From contig FLMG01002728.1 of assembly GCA_900088475.1 (NCBI GenBank), forward strand, positions 18,835 to 43,448: 24,614 nt of DNA, in the 5' to 3' direction. Shown here one piece after another: positions 1-10,289 of this stretch. This DNA is from Hyphochytrium catenoides (lineage: Eukaryota; Sar; Hyphochytriomycetes; Hyphochytriales; Hyphochytriaceae). Each line of letters starts with the position of its first letter. Position 1 is the first letter of the stretch. The notes below the pieces were generated by a model. It was not told the DNA's origin. It did no database searches and was given only the letters and a program-made list of their open reading frames with translations. The translations under genes were made by a program, and so were the position numbers.

Positions 1-107
1 AGAGAGAGAGAAGGGAGAGAGAGAGAGAGAGAGAGAAAAAGAGAGAGAGAATGAGAGAGAGAGAATGAGAGAGAGAGAATGAGAGAGAGAGAGAGAGGGA
101 GAGAGAG
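1..107. repeat. GA-rich microsatellite at the left edge
   Basis: This is an almost pure (GA)n tract on the + strand, interrupted by several AATGAGAGA units. A TGA at 66-68 closes the frame used by the following exon, so that exon must begin after position 68. The tract probably belongs to an intron of the receptor gene. If so, it has purines on the sense strand, unlike most introns in this gene. Confidence 0.9.
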
Positions 108-401
108 ATGAAGAGAGAGAGAAGAGAGACGCCTACATGTGTGGTGATCAGAGGTTGCAAGTGGGAGGATTATAAGGAAACAATTTGTAACTCTGTCCTC
201 TCTTTCTTGCTCTTTCACCCTCTTTCATCCTCTCTCTCTTTCTTGATCTCTCTTTCTCTTCTCGGCCTCTCTCTCTCTCTACTTATCCTTCGTGTGATAC
301 CTAGGACGCTATCGTAGGGCTCTTGGATAGTATTGGGAGTGGGGTCAATGGAAGCGAGTCAGCAGGTCCGTCCCATTATTATCCCTCTCTACAATTCTCC
401 C

Positions 402-432
<31 letters not shown>

Positions 433-553
433 ATTCTCTTGTCGCGTGACATCACCACCTCCCTCTCGCTCATTATCCAGATTCTTGTTCTCCTTTTGTC
501 TAATAAAATTACTACTTAGAAATTTCCTTGTAGCATTCCCCTTAATAACCGCT

Positions 554-597
<44 letters not shown>

Positions 598-3500
598 GTG
601 TCAGGAGATTTCGCTCAGGTTATGCTCTCTACAATGAGCAATCTCATCACGGTCGATCACTCTTCTTCTCTCAAGAGACGCTTAAAAGCGCTGACGGAGA
701 GAGAAGAGAAGGAAACCAAAGGTGGGGAGAGAGAGAGACAGACGGAGAGAAGGAGACTTCTTGAAGCTTCAGGGGAGACGCTGGTCAACAGTCTGCAGGA
801 GGTCAAGGGTGCTCTCCTCACTGTCGTAGGCTCTGTCGTAAGCCAGTCTTTGCCAGGGTGAGTGAACCCCAGAAACGCTCCATCTCTCTCTCATTCTTTT
901 TCTCTCTCTTTCATTTCCTCTCTATCTCTCTTCGTCTTTCTTTCTCTCTTTTTCCTCTCGGTTGTCCCTGCACTAACCGGAGCCTGTTAACATACCCTAC
1001 TTTTCGTCTCGCGAGACGGTCTCGTCTCTCTCGGCCATACCATCTCTCTTCTCTCTTCTGCTTCTCTTGTCGCTTGTTATTTCTCTCCGCCGTGCTTCAA
1101 TTCTCTATTCTTGTTTCTTCTTTCCCTGTCTCTCTCTCTTGTTCTCTCTGACCACTTGTCTGTCTCAACAGGGAAGAGCCCATTCAGCTTGATGCTCCTC
1201 AGCTGAAGGCTCAAGCGCAGGTAATGACCCAAAGGGGAGAGAGAGAGGAGGAGGGAGGGGGAGAGAGAGTGGGAGAGAGAGGGGGAGAGAGAGAGAGAAA
1301 GAGAGCAACAGTGGGCGAAGTAGCAATAGACTGTACGTGAGTTGAGAACAAGGAGACAAAAGAGAAAGAGAAAGAACGAGAAAGAAGAAGAAGCCCTGCG
1401 CAATACTTGAAAGCCTATGTCCGGAACAATGTGTTCTTCTTTCTGACAGGTCCTCTCTTTTTGTCTCTCTTTCTCTTTTTCTCTCTCTCGTCCGCAGAAA
1501 CTCGATGCGTCCTCTCTCTCTGGAAAGGACATCTCTGCTTTCTCTCCAGGAAATGCAGAGACAGGCGGCTCTGCCTCGTCATCTTCTTCCTCCTCTACCT
1601 TGGGACTCGGCCTGCAGCTCCCGGCGGGAGAGAAAGACGGAGAGAAAGAGGGAGAGAGAGGAGTGGACCTCCATGTCTTTGAGCTGCCAATGGATCCGCA
1701 GCAGCTGTTGGCCTCCGTCACCGCGGCGGAAGGAGGACAAGGAACAGGGTAAGAGATCAAGAGCGGAAAAGGAAAAGACTATGCAACGAGAAAGGCTAAA
1801 TATTTTCTCTCTCTCTCTCCCTCTCTCTCTCCCTCTCTCTTTCCTATGGTGGTCCGTTACCCTCTGCCTGGTGCTCTTGGGCTGCTTCCTCTTAATTTGG
1901 TCTTGCTCTTTGCCTCTCTCTTTGCCTCTCCCTGACATCTTGTTTTCTCTCTTTCAACCACGGACTCACACCTCTCTCTTTCCTCATTTCTCTATCTCTT
2001 TCTCCTCTCTTTGTCTCTCTCTCTCTCTTTCTCCTCTCTCTCTCTATCTCTTTTTTTCTCAGGAGCTTTCTGGGCTCTTCTGTCTTCTCACTGAACCTTC
2101 TCGAGGGGGGCCAACCTCTGGACACTCTCGGCTCTTCCTCTGATCCTTTCAAGCTGCAGCTGCCGACGCATCCTTCTCTCTTCTCAACCTCTACCACCTC
2201 TCCGTCCTCAGACGCTCTCTCGTCGTCTCTCTCCACTGCCAATCCTGGCCCCGTTCGCTTTCTCTCTTCTGCGCAGACCTCTGTCTCTTCTTCCTCTACT
2301 CTGCCCCAAACTCTACATTATAACTGCACAAGGGGAAGAAAAGAGACTGTGACCAAGAGCTGCCGCAATGGCGCCACCGTGAAGTTCGTTGTAAGGCAGT
2401 CTCTTGCCATCTCTGTCGTCTTTCTTTCTGTCTTTCTCTCCTCTCCGACTCTTTCTCTTACCATTCTTTCTTGCTCTCTCTTGCTCATCATTTACATCTT
2501 TTATCCGTATGTCTCTCTCTCTCTGTCTCTCTCTCTCTCTCTCGCTGTCTCTCTCTCTCTCCGTCCTCTTCAAAATCTTCTGTCATTTTTGCTAAGTGAC
2601 TCCTATAAGAAAGTTCTCAGACTAAAGTGTATCTTTCTCTTTTTGTGGTCAGTGTGACGGGAGCGCTGTCTCCATCTCTGAGCCCTGTCCATCACGTGAT
2701 CTTGTCCCTGTCTGTGCCTTTTGGGACCGGAAGACGAACAGCTGGTCCTCCGAGGGTTGCGTGGCTCTTACTCCAGATCAAGGGGCTGCGACTGTTTGTG
2801 CCTGCAATAGAATCAATGGCGGTACGGCTCTCTCTTTCTTTCTCCCTTTTCTCTCTCTCTCTCCCTCTCTCTCCCTATCTGCTACAGTGGTGTTGAACTT
2901 GTTCCCCCGCCATCACACTCCCCTTTGCCATCTTCTATTTCAAGGAAAGATCATTTTTACTCTTTCTGAAGCTTCACATTTATTCATCTGCAATTGCATC
3001 GGAAGACGCGATAGTCTCTGGCAAAAATCTGCATTATTCCTATCAAATCCAATAATCTCTCTGAAATCGGTGTCAAAATCTCCAGATTTCGCTGTGCTCT
3101 TCCAGAATATTTTCCGTCAGGGGAAGGCCATCATTGAGTCAGAGGTCACTCTGGAGCTAGTTCTCAGCAAATGGAAGACAGTCCTTCCCCTTGTCGCCGT
3201 GTGGATTCTCTATGGCATTCTTATGTATCTGGGGCACAAGAGGACAGGCAAAGTCAAGACAGAGTGGAAGAAGAAACAGCAGGACGATGAGGAGAAGATA
3301 GCGCAGATGCTCGAAGAGATAGAGAAAAAAAGTTTCGGTCTAGAACCTACGTCGTCTTCTCCTCCTGTCGATCCAACCCCTGGCCAAAAGCAGAAAGTGT
3401 CTCCTGCAGATGAAAAAGAACCAGCAGAATCTTCCGCTGCTCCGGTAGAGGAGAAAGACGTGTCTCCCGAGATAAAGAAGCACGCAGAACAAGGGAGTAA

Positions 3501-5577
3501 GTGTACCATTCCTTCACTCTCTTTTCTCTCTTCCAATCTACCTAGTCAGTCCTTTTGCTCGCATTGCTGGAGGAGCTCCTAGCGTTCTCCTCTCTCTTCC
3601 ATCTGACGGCTTGTCCTTTGTCTCTCCAGTCGTCCATGTTTCGTTAATGATGATGGTACCTCCTCCCCCTCCTTGACCCTAATCCTCTATTAATACTCTT
3701 CCTCTCTCCAACTCTCTCTCTCTTCCTCTTTCTCTCTCTGTCACTGTCTCTCTCTCATTTGTCTCTCGCTTTTCCTCTCTCTCTTTTTTTTCCTTTCTCT
3801 CGCACCCCTCTCTCTCTTTTCTTTTCTTACACCGCTCTCTCTCTCTCTTTCTCTCTCTTTGTCTCTCCGTTTCAGCGCTCGTACGCGTTGATCACCTGAT
3901 CCGCGCAGAGCTTGGAATTCCTTTCGATAACCAAGACTTTTTGGGCTCCACCACGTCTACTAAGGAAGGGTCAAAGTACGCGGGTATCACGCATGAAGCT
4001 CTCTCTCTCTCTCTTGAGAAGGAGCTTCAGGCCATTGACCAGATGCGCAGCCCGTTCAAGAACGTTCTTCACATTCTCAGACAGGCACACGTGCTGCTGG
4101 CGTGCACTTATTATGATGGAACAGTAAGAAACAAGGAAGAACAACTGACGTTTGAAGCGGCTTTGTCCAAACCTTTCTCTCTCGCTATCTTTCTCTTTAC
4201 CCTCCCCATTTTTTTTCTCTCTCACTCTTTCTCTCGCTCGCTCGCTCTCTCTTTCTCTTTTTCTATATCTCATCTCTCGCTTCTTGTCTATAGCAAACCC
4301 TCTGTCTCTTTCCCTCTCTTCAAGTGCCTCTCTCTCCCCGTTTTAGTCTCTCTCCTTTGATTATGTTGCCCCTTCTCCTCTCTTTCTCTCTCCTCTACCC
4401 TCTTCGCTTGTCACGGTTATACCTGGTATCCGCCCGTTTTTTCTCTTCCTATTCTTTCTCTATCGATTGTATCTTTGTACGCTCTTTCTCTCTCTCTCGG
4501 TTGTCTCTAACATCTTTCAATCTCTATTCTTTTCCACTGTGCGTCTCTCTCTCTCTCTCTCTCTCTTGCTCTCCAGACGCCTACTATTCCTCAGCGTGTG
4601 ACCACTATCTTCGTCAGCATCATGGCCAGCATGGCGGTGCAGGCATGGAAAACGGATGGTAAGAGAAAGAGAAGACACGCTCTCTCTTTCTCCCAACTGC
4701 TCTACTCTCTCTCCCTATTCCATTCTCTCTCTCTCTCTCTCTCTCCCACTACTTATAATTAGATAGACTCTCCCTCTCTATCAAGTGGAGAAAAGAACTC
4801 TCTGGCATTCTCTCTCTGTTGTTCGTCTCTCTCTTTCTCCATCTCTCATTGCTTTTATTCCTTTGCTGTTGTTGGTTGTTTGTCTTCTTTCTCTCTCTCT
4901 CTCTCCTTACCTCTCTCTCGTTTCTCTCTCTCTCTCTTTTGTCAATTCGCTTCCGTGGTCTCTCTCTCGCTCTCTCATTCACCCTCTGACATTTCTCTCT
5001 TTCTCCACAGCGAGCACTGGAGAGTCATTTCGTTCTCAACAGGAGAATCCCATTCCTCTGCTAGACCGGATCTTGATGGATGTCTCTCTCGCTCTCTTCT
5101 CTCTCCTTCTCTCCGTTCCGCTCACTTTTGCTTGCTCTTTCTTCTTCTTCAACAACGCAAGAGTCAGACCTGTGAGATGCAGGTTTGAGGTGCTCGCGGT
5201 AGAGGAAGATCCTGAAGATATCAAGAGACTCATGAACATTAGGTAACATGGCTTTTCTTCTCTCACTCTTGCTCTCTCGTTTTTCTCTCTCTCTCTCTTT
5301 CTTCATCCTTCTCTCTCTTTTCGTTTCTCTCTATTTATAGTGTTTGTCTCTCTCTCTTACCTTCAGTACCTGTGCATTGAGCTAGTCAAGAAGGCCCTCT
5401 CTCTCTCCCTCTCTTTCTCTCTCTTTAGTGTTTGTCTCTCTTTTCTCTCTCTCCGCCCTCCACTCCCTCCGTCTCTGGACTTGACCCAGCACTCTTGCTT
5501 TTTTTTGGCTAATCAGAAGTCTTTCCTCCTTCCGGAGTGATATTCACATATTCCTTGTTCCTCTTCCTTCGTCTACA

Positions 5578-5642
<65 letters not shown>

Positions 5643-6451
5643 GTGACGAGTCCGTTGATGCTTCTCGGGAAGCTCTGATTGCTTTCGAAGAGCTAGAGGA
5701 GAGAGCCCGCATTCGACTGGAGGTACGTAGGGTCTCTCATCCACTTTGTTCATCTCTTTCCCTCTCTCTCCTTCTCTCTCTCCTCCTCTTATATCCTTGA
5801 TGGAGTCTCTCTCTCTGTTCTTGACCTCTTGCTCATTCTCTATTTCCTCTATAGGTTGCCAAGAGAAAGTGGAAGAAGAAGATGAACGAGGTTGAGAAAG
5901 GAAAGAGAAAGAAACTCAAGAGTAGAGCAGCCCGGTTCTTCTCTTCTCTCTTCTCTCCTTTCCGCCGCATTTTCTCCTGGTCTTCCCCTCCACCTCCCTC
6001 CTACATCCTTCTTGCGGAGAAGCAGCTGGAAAGAGTGCAGAAAAAGAAGAGAGAAGTCGACGTTGTCTCTTCTATGAAGAGAAAGATTCTCTCTCTCCAG
6101 ATCTTGCAGCAGAAGAGAGAGAAAGAGATGAAGAAGGCGCTGGACGATGCGAAGAAAGGCTTGAAGACAAGTCAGAGAGGGAAAGCGCTACGACAGTGGA
6201 AAGAGAAGAGAGAACTAGAGAGAGACTGGGCAAAGCTGGACCAGTGTCTCCGACAGATGGACCGCCTGCACTATATGGACCCAGAGGAACAGGTAACCTT
6301 GACAGAGGGAGAAAGAGAGAGAGAGAAAATACGCACGAGAGAGAGAGAGAGAGAGAGCAAAGAGGTATACACGCACACGCTCACAGGAAAAAAGAGAGCT
6401 ACGGAATTCGCTCCGTGTAAGGGAGAGAGGCTGGGAGGAGAGAGAGGATAA

Positions 6452-6486
<35 letters not shown>

Positions 6487-7143
6487 GGGAGGGAGAGAGA
6501 GAGAGAGAGAAAGAATCTGAGCTTAGTCCAACGCAAAGAAGGAGAACAAAAATGAGAGGGAGAGGACGAGCGCCGAACAAAGTCAAGAAGACTCACTCTC
6601 TTCCCCCATTTTCTCTATTCCGCAACTCTTGCTTCTCTCTCTCTCTCTCTCTGCGCCCATTGTATATGTATGCTTAGCTGCGTTACTTGTCGGAAGTGCG
6701 CTTGATGGGAGAGTTCTCTTTCCTTCGTTCACTCTTGTTTTCTCTCTTTCTCTTCAAGACCCGGATTCCTCTGCAGCGGTCCTTTGTCTCTAAACATATG
6801 CTTCTTCTTGTCTATTCTCTCTGGATAGTACCTGCGTTGGGATGGTAGGTTCTCTCTCTCCTTACCCTTTCCTCTCTCTCCCTGTTGTTTCCCTCTCTCT
6901 CTCTTTTCTCTCTTTTCTCTGTCCCTTTGTCGACCATCTCTCCTTGGCCTGTTACCCTCTCTCCGGTCTGCTCTCTCCGATGCCCTTTCTCCTCTGACCT
7001 TCTTCTCTCTTATCTCGCTGCTTCTCCCTCCCATTTCTCTTCTCTCCGCATCTCTCTTTCTTTTGCTGTTGGTCTTTCTGTCTCTCTCACTCTCTCCATC
7101 TGCCGCATTCTCTCTCTCTTCCTCTGACCTCTCCCTCTTTTTT

Positions 7144-7205
<62 letters not shown>

Positions 7206-8814
7206 GTGCTCTTTCTACATCTTCAAGTTTGCTCTGAACACGGACACCACGATCTGGACGAACTGGATCAAGGCGATTCTTATCGCATTAGCCATAGATT
7301 ATACTCTAGTGGCTCCATCCGTCATTTTATTCAAAGACGGCATCGTCCCCGCTATATTCGCATGGAGTCTGCCAGTAGAGACCGTCAAAACGGTTTTCAA
7401 GAAGATCGAGAAGGAAGCTGAGGACGTGGGCAAGATGACGAAGAGAGGGAAGAAGAGCAAAGAGAGAGAGAAAGTGATGAGGGAAGAGGAAGAGAAGAAG
7501 AAGAGAGAGACAGAGCAAGGAGGAGATAAAGGAAAGAGGGATGAGAAAGAGGAAGAAAGGGAAAGAGAGAAGAAAGAGGTAACGGCGCAGGGATCTCCCA
7601 CAGAGGAAGGAGAGGGCGACGAGGAAAGGGAGGAAGAAAGAGAGAACATGAGCTCGTTCGGATCAAGGTAAAGAGTGGATGACCTTTCTCCTCTTCTATC
7701 TCATGGGGACTGCGTCTCTCCTTCTTCTTTGGCCTCTCTCTCTCTCTCTCTCTCTCGCCTGCGGAGGTCTATTCCCTTTGTGTCTCTCCCTCTTTCATTT
7801 TGCCCTCTCTCGTGAGCCTGTCTTCCACCTGTTGTTCGTCTGTTGTTAACTCTTGTCCGGCCATTCTCTTGGCAGTTGCTTTCAAAAATGATGCTGACAA
7901 TTTTCTCTCCTTTTCCTTCTCTCTTCTCTGTTTCTCTCTCTGTGTCTCTCTTCTACCTTCTTCTACTTGTACTTCTATCTCATTTGTCTTTCTCTCTCTC
8001 CTCCTCCTCTCTCACTCTCTCTCTCTCTCTCGCCCTTTCTTTCACATTCCCTCTCAGGAAACGGTCTCATATCGTCCAAGGTGAGTGACACTTTGCCCAT
8101 TTCATCCTCCACTCTCTCTTTGCCTCTTCCTCCGTCCCTTGTTCCCCTCTGTGTCTTATTCTTGTTTGTTCTCTCCCGCTCTTTCTCTCCTCCCTTTTCT
8201 CCTTCTCTCACTATCTGTCCAACAAAGTTCTTTCCTCTATTAGTTATCTGGTCGCTTCTCTCTCTCTTTCTTTGTCCTTCTCTCTCCTCTTCTCTCTCTC
8301 TCACTCTCTTCTCTCTTCCATCCCAGATCACTTCGTGGTAGACTATTTATGGGCAGAAGTCATCCGCCAACGCCTCGCTCAACGGGATCTCTCTCGCGCA
8401 GGAGGAGAGACTCGATCCGCTCCTTTCTCTCTTGCGCTTGAGGATGAAACCAAGGGAGGAGCGGGTCTCTCCTCTGTTCTTGGTTTCTTGGAAGAGAGAG
8501 AGAGAGAGAAGACTGCAGGAAATGGAGGGGGAAATACGGAGAGAAGAACGTCTCAGCTCTCTGCTTCCGGAGCAAGCGGTGGTGGTGGAGCAGGAGTCTC
8601 TCTCTCTCGCCCATCAGAAGGAGAGGGAGGAGGAGGACTCTCTCTCCCTTCATCAGGTCTAGGAGGAGGAGCAGGAGGAGAGAGACGATTTTCTCTCTCT
8701 CTCCCTTCATCAGGCCCGACAGCAGGAGGAGGAGGAGGAGGACAGGACGGAAGCAGCATCTTTTCTTCTCTCAAAGCGCTTGTCAAGGCTGCTGCGCCGT
8801 CTTTCACGAAATAA
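108..8814 (+). CDS. Polycystin-1-like REJ/GAIN-GPS five-TM membrane protein, 5' partial
   Basis: I read these exons: (about 108)-186, 318-365, 599-857, 1172-1220, 1498-1748, 2063-2390, 2653-2821, 3086-3496, 3876-4123, 4577-4658, 5011-5242, 5644-5722, 5855-6292, 6678-6844, 7206-7667, 8058-8080 and 8327-8814 (TAA). Every junction is GT-AG and all phases agree, giving about 1270 visible residues. The N-terminal part (LLDSIGSGV, VMLSTMSNLI) looks like a REJ/GAIN ectodomain. Exon 2653-2821 is a GPS motif: Cys pairs, CAFWD, WSSEGC and CAC, followed by FAVLFQ. Hydrophobic segments lie at about 3181-3234, 4598-4648, 5073-5150, 6801-7225 (one or two spans) and 7261-7330. This matches TM1-TM5 of polycystin-1. 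No PLAT domain is seen after TM1, and the protein stops before the six-TM channel part. A very basic, coiled-coil-like loop (5855-6292) separates TM3 from TM4. The tail is Glu/Lys-rich, then Gly/Ser-rich. By family it should be a surface receptor or adhesion-type sensor. The first exon and the true start are uncertain and may lie upstream. Confidence 0.82.
558..596 (+). repeat. (CT)n tract serving as polypyrimidine tract
   Basis: A pure (TC)n run of about 39 nt ends directly in the acceptor TAG before the exon at 599. It shows the pattern seen at several introns of this gene, where the microsatellite itself forms the 3' splice-site pyrimidine tract. Confidence 0.9.
2653..2821 (+). other. Exon encoding the GPS motif
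   Basis: This 169-nt exon of the receptor gene encodes nearly the entire GPS motif, from CDGSAV to CACNRING. The next exon (3086) supplies DFAVLFQ. Canonical GPS motifs end C-x-C-N-H-L-T-x-F-A, with cleavage between L and T. Here the residues at H, L and T read R, I and N, so the domain fold is expected but self-cleavage is not. Residue identities are read directly from the sequence; the loss of cleavage is inferred. Confidence 0.8.
5580..5641 (+). repeat. (CT)31 microsatellite in receptor intron
   Basis: An uninterrupted run of about 62 nt ends in TAG, the acceptor of the exon at 5644. It is the longest perfect dinucleotide run in the window and should be length-polymorphic. Confidence 0.95.
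7147..7203 (+). repeat. (CT)n microsatellite before the TM5 exon
   Basis: A perfect CT run of about 57 nt is followed directly by the AG at 7204-7205, which is the acceptor for the exon at 7206. That exon encodes the last membrane segment. Confidence 0.95.
8058..8080 (+). other. 23-nt microexon of the receptor gene
   Basis: This exon is bounded by CTCTCAG and GTGAGT and encodes the seven residues KRSHIVQ plus split codons at both ends. Its length is not a multiple of three. It is required to join the phase-2 end at 7667 to the phase-1 start at 8327; skipping it shifts the C-terminal tail out of frame. Confidence 0.7.
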
Positions 8815-8925
8815 AAAACCGCTTCCTCTCTTATCCACTCCTCCTCTTTCTCTGTTTCTCTCTCTCTTTCTCTCTCGCAATCTCTCTCCTACCCTTCTCT
8901 TTTCTCAAAGATATATTGATAATAT

Positions 8926-8931
8926 AATAAA
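8926..8931 (+). promoter_or_regulatory. Putative polyadenylation signal of the receptor gene
   Basis: An AATAAA hexamer lies about 110 nt after the receptor stop codon, in a short AT-rich patch that stands out from the CT-rich surroundings. Its position suits a cleavage and polyadenylation signal. Confidence 0.55.
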
Positions 8932-9065
8932 GGTAGAAAGCCTTTATGCTCGTCGTTGTATGAAAGAGAATGAGAACCAACAATAGAAAAGCAAGCGAAA
9001 GAGAGAAAATGAAGAGAGAGGAAAAAAAGATGAAGAGAGAGAAGAGTAACGAGAAGGGAAAAAGG

Positions 9066-9113
9066 AGAGAACAAGAGAGAGGAGAGAGAGGAGAGAGAGG
9101 GACAGAGAGAGAA

Positions 9114-9166
<53 letters not shown>

Positions 9167-9204
9167 AAGAGAGATAGAGAGAGGGAGAGAGAGAGGGAGA
9201 GAGA
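9066..9204. repeat. GA-rich block after the receptor gene
   Basis: An interrupted (GA)n/(GAAA)n purine tract lies on the + strand just beyond the presumed receptor 3' end. It has the opposite strand polarity to the intronic CT tracts of the genes on either side. Confidence 0.85.
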
Positions 9205-9647
9205 CGAGGACGTGCGGGGCACATCAGAGAGTAACGGACGATCAAAATGGCCATGCGAGATTGATTATTTCTTTAGCATATTACGTTTTCAGTCATTTCA
9301 CTTTGGAAAAATGGAGCTAATTGTGCTGTATCACTCTGAACGATTCTGAAATGGAAATAATCCGAAACGAGGATCTGACTGAGGACCTCAGCTCCGCCAC
9401 TTTCTCCCTCTTCTCTTTCTCTTTCTCTCTCTCTCTATCTCTCTCTCTCTCTCTTTCGTTCAGTCTCACTCCCTCTCTCTCTCTGCCCTTCCCATCAACA
9501 GTTAAGTTCTTCTCCACTCTGTCATGTTCCGTTCAGGGCGAAGAGAGATCAAGAGTTGTTGTTGATAAATAAGTCAACCACCACCGAGCTTAGCTGCAGC
9601 CATCATCGTCATTCTCTTCGTTTCCCCTCTTTCTCTCCTCCTTAATG

Positions 9648-9688
<41 letters not shown>

Positions 9689-10289
9689 ACCTCTGTCTCT
9701 GATCTCCGCTGTCTCACTCCACCTCGTTCTTTCTTTCTGTCTCTTGAGCTGTTTTCCTACTTTCTTCTTTCCTCCACCACCTCTTGTTCTCCCGTAGCAA
9801 TGCTCTCTCCTGGTCTTGATAGTTAGTCTCTCTCTCTCTCCTAGATCTCCGGCTGCCTGTCCGTACACACCAGCCAAACCTGACAGCAATCAACAAGGAG
9901 AGAGAAGGAGAGAAAGAGAGACACAGGGAGACGAATAGAGAGAGAGGAAGAGAGAGAGACCAATCATCCGCCCACTGTCTCTTCCTGAGATTGTTGATTC
10001 GTTCTTCTCGCTTCTCCCTCCTCTTCGGGCACCGCTCTATCGGGGCATCTCTTCCACTTTCTTAACGGCCCTCTCCTTCCTTTTGCTCTCTCTCTCCTCC
10101 TCTCTCCTCTCTCCCTTTTCTTTTCTGCTCGTACCAGCTCCTCGCTCGTCTTCTCTCTCTCTCTCTCTTTCTCTCTCCCTCTCTTTCTCTCTTTCTCTCT
10201 CTCTCTCTCTGACTCCTCTCTTCTTTCTCTCTCTCTCTCTCTGACTCCTCTCTTCTTTCCCTCTTCTTTCTCTCTCTCTCGATCGAACG

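Larger units (their letters stand above)
8832..10289. other. Intergenic spacer and 5' flank of the ARM-SAM-TIR gene
   Basis: I find no supported coding exon here. The content is a CT patch, the polyadenylation region, a GA block (9000-9204), a less repetitive stretch at 9220-9390, then mostly pyrimidine-rich sequence up to the ATG at 10290. The part just before the ATG is nearly pure CT and is probably 5' UTR or core promoter. No TATA-like box can be defended. The open frames on both strands are Ser-Leu or Glu-Arg repeat artefacts. Confidence 0.6.

Noticed and set aside
108-317. ATG at 108 as the true start of the receptor gene
   Set aside because: No signal peptide follows, although the protein has an ectodomain, and the exon seems to begin mid-domain. 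The ATG lies in a GA tract. I treat it as an internal exon of a 5'-partial gene.
2761-3582. A 273-codon unspliced protein
   Set aside because: It fuses the GPS exon, a retained intron, the TM1 exon and the start of the next intron. The spliced model gives the contiguous GPS-FAVLFQ junction and correct phases.
3086-4658. PLAT domain between TM1 and TM2 as in polycystin-1
   Set aside because: The loop is charged, Ser/Pro-rich and helical in character, without the beta-sandwich pattern of PLAT.
5340-5400. Extra receptor exon around TACCTGTGCATTGAGC
   Set aside because: It has an acceptor-like CAG before it but no GT donor after it, and the 5242 to 5644 junction is already in phase.
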